Source: UBA3478 sp046048095 (GTDB lineage Bacteria; Bacteroidota; Bacteroidia; Flavobacteriales; Flavobacteriaceae). Taken from it: 26,858 nt of DNA. Shown here piece after piece: positions 21,995 to 26,858 of the stretch. Made by a program: the position numbers and the translations under genes. Numbering within the stretch: the stretch's first letter is position 1; each line of letters opens with the position of its first letter. The stretch spans positions 1-26,858 of the forward strand of contig JBJOGS010000057.1 in assembly GCA_046048095.1 (NCBI GenBank), given 5' to 3'. Under the pieces are notes generated by a model. That model did no database searches. It was given only the letters and a program-made list of their open reading frames with translations, and had not been told where the DNA came from.

Positions 21995-22459
21995 TTAGTA
22001 GATTAGGTTCGTTTTTGATTTGATCTGATGCGAATTTAACGCATACACCATTACGATTTGTTCTAGTTGTTTAAGTTTCTCTAGGATGAAGGTCAATTGC
22101 TCTTCTGATTCTCCTTCTACCTTCAGCAGATAATCGATTTGCTTGTACTCGGGCAACACATGATACAAGGCTTCAATTCGATTCTCTGAGAATAAGTCAA
22201 GTCCTGAAGATCTGTTTTCGCTTGTTTTAAGCTTATTTTGAATAAATGTATACCGGCTAAAATGCTTCTGATGGTCAAAAGCATACCATGGAAAAAAATA
22301 GCCCTGACCAAATTCCAAATCTTCTTCTTGACGTTTCATTTGCAGACCCAGCTCACGATTCAAGAAAAAAAGTAGCTGGTAATCTGGCCATTCACTGTGA
22401 AGCGCAAATACTGCGGTATCATCTTGATCAACCGGAACCTTAAGGACGTACTTAGCCAT
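21995..22459 (-). CDS. IPExxxVDY-family protein
   Basis: 154 residues of unknown function. The family is named for a conserved motif, visible here as LPEYKQIDYLLKV (about 112-124). The chain also has DYQLLFFLNRELGL and a FFPWYAFDH segment, with no membrane span. The ATG at 22459 is chosen because MAKYVLKVPVDQD is the typical start and gives an 8-base overlap with rnc; an in-frame ATG at 22492 would lie deeper in rnc. Members occur in Bacteroidota between rnc and pyk, as here. The role is unknown; the context would fit something tied to RNA processing or central carbon flux. Confidence 0.88.
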   Translation of the reverse strand: MAKYVLKVPVDQDDTAVFALHSEWPDYQLLFFLNRELGLQMKRQEEDLEFGQGYFFPWYAFDHQKHFSRYTFIQNKLKTSENRSSGLDLFSENRIEALYHVLPEYKQIDYLLKVEGESEEQLTFILEKLKQLEQIVMVYALNSHQIKSKTNLIY

Positions 22460-23198
22460 CGTTTTTCGCATTGATTCGATCTTGCAAGGCATAAAAGGCT
22501 CGTTGTGCGGCCTTTTCTTCTGCCCGCTTTTTTGAAGTCTCTCGAGCGCGGCTAACCACCTGCTGGTCTAACAAAAACCTTACCGAAAAATGGGGTCTAT
22601 CGTCTGCTCCTTGATCTTCAATGACTTCGAATTGAAAAACCTTTTTCTGCTTTTGACACCACTCAATCATCAGGCTCTTATAAGACATCACTTTGCCCTC
22701 TAGGCGCTCTATATCAACGTGTGGATCAATCACGCGCATGCGGATAAAACGCTCGCAATAATCATGGCCCCGATCAAGGTAAATCGCACCAACCAAGGCC
22801 TCAAAGAGATTGCCAAAGATATTCTCTCCGAATTGATCGGCAGCAATGCGGCTTTCAAGATAGCGATCTAAGGCTAATTCGCGCCCTAGCTCGTTAAGAT
22901 GTTGCCTACTGACAATTTTCGACCGCATCTTGGTCAAGTATCCTTCGTTGCCATTAGGAACCTCTTTGAAAAGATGCTTAGAGATAATCACTCCCAGCAT
23001 GGCGTCCCCTAAAAACTCTAAGCGCTCGTAATTTATCGGGTTTCCGTTCTGATCCTTTTGGTTCATAGAGCGATGGGTGAACGCCCTTTGATACCAAGAA
23101 ATGTCCCTAGGTTTAAAGCCCAATACTTCAGTCATGGCGTTATTGAAAGCTCCCTTCGTCTTCCAAAAGGGGAGCTCAAAAGAACGGCCTAACTTCAT
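22452..23198 (-). CDS. rnc: Ribonuclease III
   Basis: A double-strand-specific endoribonuclease that matures rRNA and processes mRNA and antisense duplexes. 248 residues from ATG 23198 (5 bases after the fabF stop; a longer start at 23234 would overlap fabF). The signature ERLEFLGDAML (58-68) holds E61 and D65. The second active-site motif reads GNLFEALVGAIYLD (129-142): E133 is present, but Asn (N130) stands where E. coli has D114. The C-terminal dsRNA-binding domain (about 173-240) ends with SKKRAEEKAAQRA. It overlaps the next gene by 8 bases. Confidence 0.95.
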   Translation of the reverse strand: MKLGRSFELPFWKTKGAFNNAMTEVLGFKPRDISWYQRAFTHRSMNQKDQNGNPINYERLEFLGDAMLGVIISKHLFKEVPNGNEGYLTKMRSKIVSRQHLNELGRELALDRYLESRIAADQFGENIFGNLFEALVGAIYLDRGHDYCERFIRMRVIDPHVDIERLEGKVMSYKSLMIEWCQKQKKVFQFEVIEDQGADDRPHFSVRFLLDQQVVSRARETSKKRAEEKAAQRAFYALQDRINAKNDG

Positions 23199-23203
23199 TC
23201 GAC

Positions 23204-24460
23204 TCAGGCGTTGTATTTTCTTAGAACCACACAAGCATTGTGGCCTCCGAAGCCAAAAGTGTTACTCATCACCACCTTAACGTCGCGCTTTTGTGCTTTG
23301 TTCAGGGTTAGGTTCAGAGTCGGATCAATCTGATCATCGACCACACTGTGATTTATAGTGGGCGGAACGATTCCACGTTCAATAGAAAGCACCGAAGCAA
23401 TAGCTTCTACGGCACCCGCAGCTCCGAGTAAGTGCCCCGTCATTGATTTCGTAGAATTAATGTTGATGGTTTTAGCATGCTCGCCAAACACTGTGGTGAT
23501 CGCCTTAAGCTCGGCTACATCTCCTAGTGGGGTTGATGTTCCATGGGTGTTAATGGCATCCACTTCTTCAGGAGAAATTCTAGCATCAGCCAAACAATTT
23601 TGGATCACGCGAATGACTCCCTTTCCCTCGGGATGAGGGGCGGTCAAGTGATGGGCGTCGCTTGAAAGCCCGCCGCCGATGACCTCAGCATAAATACGGG
23701 CACCTCGTGCGAGCGCATGGTCAAGATCCTCAAGAATTAGTGCTCCGGCCCCTTCACCGAGCACAAAACCATCTCGTGTAGCATCGAATGGCCTTGAGGC
23801 TGAGGCAAAAGATTCGTTATTCGTCGAAAGCGCGTGCATCGCATTAAATCCGGCTACTCCAGCAATGTTCACTGCCGCTTCTGAGCCTCCGGTAACCACC
23901 ACATCACAATATCCCAATCGAATGGTGTTCATCGCATCGATAATCGCATTCGACGAAGAGGCACAAGCCGAAACCGTTGTATAATTAGGCCCCATAAATC
24001 CATGCTTGATTGAGATATGACCCGGGGCAATATCGGCTATCATTTTCGGAATGAAAAAGGGATTAAAACGAGGTGTACCATCCCCCTTAGCATGTTCAAG
24101 GATTTCATTTTGAAAGGTTTCTAGTCCCCCAATTCCGGCACCCCAAATGACTCCGGTGCGGTATTTGTCGATGCGCTCTAAATCAAGTCCTGAGTGACTG
24201 ATCGCCTCGTCAGCAGCGATCATGGCATATTGTGCGAATGGATCAAGTTTTCTAACCTCTTTTCGATCGAAGTACTCTAGCGGATCATAATTTTTAACCT
24301 CACAAGCGAAACGGGTTTTAAATTTTTCAGCATCAAAACGCGTGATGAGGTTTGCTCCACTCTTTCCTTCAACAAGGGCATTCCAATAGGCTTCAAGGTT
24401 GTTTCCGATGGGTGTGAGTGCCCCCATTCCTGTGATTACAACACGTTTGAGTTTTGTCAT
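23204..24460 (-). CDS. fabF: Beta-ketoacyl-ACP synthase II
   Basis: Condenses malonyl-ACP with acyl-ACP to lengthen fatty acids. 418 residues from ATG 24460 (MTKLKRVVITGMGALTP). The catalytic triad is C166 (TVSACASSSN), H306 (NTHGTSTPLGD) and H343 (STKSMTGHLLGAAGA). FNPFFIPKMIADIAPGHIS and GFGGHNACVV are also typical. It follows acpP, its carrier substrate, but a strong terminator lies in between. So fabF and the genes after it must rely on read-through or on another promoter; I found no clear TAnnTTTG box in 24461-24495. Confidence 0.97.
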   Translation of the reverse strand: MTKLKRVVITGMGALTPIGNNLEAYWNALVEGKSGANLITRFDAEKFKTRFACEVKNYDPLEYFDRKEVRKLDPFAQYAMIAADEAISHSGLDLERIDKYRTGVIWGAGIGGLETFQNEILEHAKGDGTPRFNPFFIPKMIADIAPGHISIKHGFMGPNYTTVSACASSSNAIIDAMNTIRLGYCDVVVTGGSEAAVNIAGVAGFNAMHALSTNNESFASASRPFDATRDGFVLGEGAGALILEDLDHALARGARIYAEVIGGGLSSDAHHLTAPHPEGKGVIRVIQNCLADARISPEEVDAINTHGTSTPLGDVAELKAITTVFGEHAKTININSTKSMTGHLLGAAGAVEAIASVLSIERGIVPPTINHSVVDDQIDPTLNLTLNKAQKRDVKVVMSNTFGFGGHNACVVLRKYNA

Positions 24461-24490
24461 TTTAGCCGTGTTTATTTCGTTTGAAGATAT

Positions 24491-24523
24491 AAAAAATCCA
24501 TGTGCGCCTGAGCGCACATGGAT
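24491..24523 (-). terminator. Strong terminator/attenuator between acpP and fabF
   Basis: Perfect 12-bp arms (24496-24507 and 24512-24523), a 4-base loop, and on the minus strand six T directly after (24496-24491). It sits 24 bases beyond the acpP stop and 31 before fabF. It should end most acpP transcripts, letting the abundant carrier protein be made in excess of fabF, rnc and pyk. Confidence 0.88.
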
Positions 24524-24546
24524 AGTAATTTAAGCCGTCTGTGGTC

Positions 24547-24780
24547 TTACTTAGAAGATTCTATATAAGAAATGGCTTGACCTACAGTGGCAATATTTTC
24601 TGCCTGGTCGTCAGGAATTTGGATGTCAAATTCTTTCTCAAATTCCATAATAAGCTCAACTGTATCTAAAGAGTCTGCGCCTAAATCGTTTGTAAAACTA
24701 GCCTCAGCTACAACCTCGTTTTCGTCAACACCTAGTTTGTCAACGATAATGGCTTTCACTCTTGATGCAATGTCTGACAT
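24547..24780 (-). CDS. acpP: Acyl carrier protein
   Basis: 77-residue acidic carrier for fatty acid synthesis. S37 in LGADSLDTVEL takes the phosphopantetheine arm. The flanking helices (SRVKAIIVDKLGV, ELIMEFEKEFDIQIPDD) are standard. The ATG at 24780 gives MSDIASRV; a longer frame to 24834 lacks similarity and overlaps the promoter. It is first in the minus-strand unit and followed by a strong terminator. Confidence 0.98.
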   Translation of the reverse strand: MSDIASRVKAIIVDKLGVDENEVVAEASFTNDLGADSLDTVELIMEFEKEFDIQIPDDQAENIATVGQAISYIESSK

Positions 24781-24808
24781 ATCTTCGTTTTTAAAAATTA
24801 TATCTCGG

Positions 24809-24816
24809 CAAATGTA
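24809..24816 (-). promoter_or_regulatory. -7 promoter element for acpP
   Basis: TACATTTG on the minus strand, an exact TAnnTTTG match, 28 bases before the ATG. A TTG at 24834-24832 is the nearest -33 candidate, but the spacer is 15 bases, shorter than usual. CTTTG/CAAAG short arms (24822-24836) flank this upstream part. Confidence 0.6.
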
Positions 24817-24839
24817 TAAAACTTTGCTATACAAAGAAG

Positions 24840-24868
24840 GTTAAGGATTTTTAGTGCTTTACCTTAAC
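24840..24868. repeat. 7-bp inverted repeat in the acpP-purN divergent region
   Basis: GTTAAGG (24840-24846) and CCTTAAC (24862-24868), 15 bases apart, between the divergent acpP and purN genes. It could be an operator for either gene; no T-run follows, so it is not a terminator. The 117-base gap 24781-24897 otherwise holds the acpP promoter and a weak purN box (TAACTTCG, 24865-24872). Confidence 0.35.
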
Positions 24869-24897
24869 TTCGCTCTAAATGAACTCTCTCGCACTAC

Positions 24898-25467
24898 ATG
24901 GCTAAAATAGTTCTTTTTGCCTCAGGATCAGGATCTAACGTTGAAAATATCGTTAGCTATTTTAGAAATAATGACCGTGTCACCATAGCGAAAGTGATTA
25001 CGAATAACAAAGAGGCTTATGTGCTTGAGCGATGCAAAAAGCTTCGCGTGCAGGCTGAATACCATTCAAAAGAGGCATTAAATTCGTCTGAATTTTTAGG
25101 GGAGCTACAAATTCTTGATCCAGACTTGATTGTGCTCGCCGGATATCTTTTGAAAATTCCCGCAGCTTGGGTGACCGCTTTTGAAAACAAAATAGTCAAC
25201 GTACATCCGGCCTTACTTCCAAAATACGGGGGCAAAGGTATGTACGGAGCTCATGTGCATCGCGCAGTCATTGCGGCCAAAGAAAAAGAGAGCGGCATCA
25301 CTATTCACTATGTTAATGAGCACTATGATGAAGGGGCCATCATTGCGCAATATGCTGTCGCGCTAAATGAAAACGAAACCGCTGAATCGCTAGCCGAAAA
25401 AATCCACGAGCTAGAACACCAATCCTACCCTCAAGTGATCGAAACCCTATTGAACGATGCGCATTAA
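24898..25467 (+). CDS. purN: Phosphoribosylglycinamide formyltransferase
   Basis: Adds a formyl group from 10-formyl-tetrahydrofolate to GAR, the third step of purine synthesis. 189 residues. The start KIVLFASGSGSNVENI is the phosphate-binding loop. N101 and H103 (VNVHPALLPKYGG) and D144 (NEHYDEGAIIAQ) form the catalytic set. ATG at 24898. The 3' end overlaps rnhA by 11 bases, so the two are likely coupled. Confidence 0.97.
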   Translation: MAKIVLFASGSGSNVENIVSYFRNNDRVTIAKVITNNKEAYVLERCKKLRVQAEYHSKEALNSSEFLGELQILDPDLIVLAGYLLKIPAAWVTAFENKIVNVHPALLPKYGGKGMYGAHVHRAVIAAKEKESGITIHYVNEHYDEGAIIAQYAVALNENETAESLAEKIHELEHQSYPQVIETLLNDAH

Positions 25468-25927
25468 CCTGTACACTGACGGTGCGGCACGGGGTAATCC
25501 GGGCCCGGGAGGGTATGGTATTGTGCTTGAGTGGCCTGAGAAAAATTACCGCAAAGAATTTGCCGAAGGGTATAAGTATACCACCAATAATCGCATGGAA
25601 TTACTGGCGGTGATTGAGGGGCTAAAAAAATTAAAATCCCCAGACATGCAAGTCACCGTTTACACTGATTCGCGTTATGTCGCCGATGCCGTTGAGAAAA
25701 AATGGGTCTATGGATGGCAGAGAAAAGGCTTTAAAGATCGCAAAAATGCTGACCTGTGGATGGCGCTACTCGAAGAGCTTAATAAACACCGTGTTCAGTT
25801 CGTTTGGATCAAGGGACACAACAATCATCCTCAAAACGAACGGTGTGACGCCCTCGCGGTAGCCGCTTCTAAGCAGCCTTCATTAAAGGATGACATTGGA
25901 TTCTCAGAAGGGAGTCCCAATGAATAA
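25457..25927 (+). CDS. rnhA: Ribonuclease HI
   Basis: Cleaves RNA in RNA-DNA hybrids. 156 residues. Catalytic carboxylates are D8 (LYTDGAARGNPGPGGYG), E48 (NNRMELLAV), D71 (VYTDSRYVADAV) and D131 (ERCDALAV); H124 in the WIKGHNNHPQN loop is the assisting His. The handle region KKWVYGWQRKGFKDRKNADLW is complete. The start lies inside the end of purN. Confidence 0.97.
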   Translation: MRINLYTDGAARGNPGPGGYGIVLEWPEKNYRKEFAEGYKYTTNNRMELLAVIEGLKKLKSPDMQVTVYTDSRYVADAVEKKWVYGWQRKGFKDRKNADLWMALLEELNKHRVQFVWIKGHNNHPQNERCDALAVAASKQPSLKDDIGFSEGSPNE

Positions 25928-25933
25928 ACCTTT

Positions 25934-25941
25934 TATATTTG
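25934..25941 (+). promoter_or_regulatory. -7 promoter element for the terminal PfkB kinase
   Basis: TATATTTG, an exact TAnnTTTG match, 22 bases before the ATG at 25964 and just after the rnhA stop. No TTG is at the usual -33 distance. It would give the kinase gene its own start, near 25947. Confidence 0.5.
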
Positions 25942-25963
25942 CAGCAGTAGTCAAAACAAGCAC

Positions 25964-26858
25964 ATGTCAAAATTATTGGCGGTAGGGACCCTGGCCTATG
26001 ATGCCATTGAAACACCTTTCGACCGCACAGAAAAGACCCTAGGAGGCTCAGTCGCTTACATTGCGCTTGCCGCAAGTCACTTTAATATTGAAGTCGGTAT
26101 CGTTTCGGTTATCGGGGGTGATTTTGAGCAAAAATACCTAGACTTACTGCAGTCCAAAAACATTGACCTCAGCGGTGTAGAACAAATCAATGAGGGCAAA
26201 ACCTTCTTTTGGTCGGGGCGGTATCACAACGACATGAACAGCAGAGATACGTTAGTGACCGAACTGAATACCCTAGCCGACTTTAATCCTAAGGTACCCG
26301 ATCACTACAAAGAAGCAGAGGTGCTCTTGTTGGGCAATCTGCATCCGTCCATTCAGCTCAGTGTTCTTAACCAGATGAACAAGGCGCCAAATGTGGTCAT
26401 TCTCGATACGATGAATTATTGGATAGAACACACTCCGAATGAACTAGAGGCGGTACTCAAACGCATAGATGTGCTGGCAATCAACGACGAAGAGGCGCGC
26501 CAACTTTCAGGAGAGTACGCATTGGTTCGAGCTGCAAAAAAGATTCTCGCCAAAGGACCCAGCTATCTCATCATTAAAAAAGGAGAGCACGGAGCCTTAT
26601 TGTTTCACAAAGATCAGGTATTCTTTGCCCCCGCACTTCCTCTAGAAGAGGTCTATGACCCCACTGGGGCAGGAGACACCTTTGCCGGAGGCCTAGCCGC
26701 CTATCTCGCCGAGTCTCGTCATGTGTCTTTCGACAAACTCAAAAGCGCATTAATTCACGGAGCCAATCTCGCCTCGTTTTGTGTAGAAAAAATCGGAACC
26801 GAGCGCATGGAAACCCTAAAACGCAAAGAAATTACTGAACGTCTTGAGGTGTTTAGAG
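25964..26858 (+). CDS. PfkB-family sugar/nucleoside kinase (3' truncated by window)
   Basis: The open frame begins at ATG 25964 (MSKLLAVGTLAYDAIETPF) and runs through the last base, so the C-terminus is missing; 298 residues are visible. GGSVAYIALAASHF is the N-terminal substrate motif, followed by VSVIGGDF. The catalytic motif DPTGAGDTFAGGLAAYL (about 233-249) is intact, and IIKKGEHGALLF precedes it. It is not close to the fructokinase-like gene at 4332-5291. The substrate is unknown; adenosine- or ribokinase-like activity fits the neighbouring purN only weakly. Confidence 0.9.
   Translation, partial: MSKLLAVGTLAYDAIETPFDRTEKTLGGSVAYIALAASHFNIEVGIVSVIGGDFEQKYLDLLQSKNIDLSGVEQINEGKTFFWSGRYHNDMNSRDTLVTELNTLADFNPKVPDHYKEAEVLLLGNLHPSIQLSVLNQMNKAPNVVILDTMNYWIEHTPNELEAVLKRIDVLAINDEEARQLSGEYALVRAAKKILAKGPSYLIIKKGEHGALLFHKDQVFFAPALPLEEVYDPTGAGDTFAGGLAAYLAESRHVSFDKLKSALIHGANLASFCVEKIGTERMETLKRKEITERLEVFR

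Noticed and set aside
4332..26858. The two PfkB kinase genes considered as a recent duplication
   Set aside because: Their sequences differ almost everywhere outside the family motifs (DTTAAGD versus DPTGAGD; different N-termini), so they are distant paralogues.
1..26858. tRNA, rRNA, CRISPR, prophage or insertion-sequence features
   Set aside because: No cloverleaf-like sequence, regularly spaced repeat, transposase, integrase or phage gene was seen. The gaps are too short to hide such elements.

Overview
The window is compact, gene-dense chromosome from a member of the Bacteroidota, most probably Flavobacteriia. I infer this from several independent signs. A complete Bat operon (MoxR ATPase, DUF58, two von Willebrand factor A proteins, TPR proteins, BatD) is present. 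An IPExxxVDY-family protein, a group characteristic of Bacteroidota, lies between rnc and pyk. Upstream regions carry the TAnnTTTG -7 promoter element of this phylum, sometimes with a TTG -33 element, and strong Shine-Dalgarno sequences are mostly absent. I saw no insertion sequences, phage genes, CRISPR array, tRNA or rRNA. Species cannot be assigned from this stretch.

Layout. 1-3009 (+): the end of an EamA-type transporter, a nitronate monooxygenase, a lipoprotein cytochrome c and gpsA. 3006-3362 (-): an unknown 118-residue protein. 3363-3560: a gap whose + strand looks like a small RNA gene (promoter-like boxes, a composite hairpin, a strong terminator). 3561-4292 (-) and 4332-5291 (+): a PPP-type phosphatase divergent from a PfkB sugar kinase. 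5303-7299 (-): an aldo/keto reductase and an AlbA_2-domain protein. 7455-16283 (+): the eight-gene Bat operon, with almost every junction overlapping or nearly so. 16340-18905: a beta-carbonic anhydrase (+) facing a SulP anion transporter (-), the latter preceded by a small exported protein. 19046-20068 (+): pheS. 20076-24780 (-): acpP-fabF-rnc-IPExxxVDY-pyk-CYTH, with a very strong intrinsic terminator between acpP and fabF. 24898-26858 (+): purN, rnhA and a second PfkB kinase that runs off the window.

How the genes work together. The Bat block is a membrane-associated module. A cytoplasmic MoxR AAA+ ATPase and DUF58 protein probably act on membrane-anchored VWA proteins BatA and BatB, with exported TPR and Ig-like partners (BatC, BatD, BatE) and a large, poorly characterised two-TM protein between DUF58 and BatA. 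The carbonic anhydrase and SulP pair may form an inorganic carbon (bicarbonate) supply unit. The acpP-to-CYTH run joins fatty acid elongation, RNase III and pyruvate kinase in one transcription unit. No clearly novel defence or mobile system is visible. The least explained parts are the candidate small RNA near 3467-3562, the 503-residue Bat-operon protein, the Q/D/E/K-rich tail of BatC and the small exported protein next to SulP.
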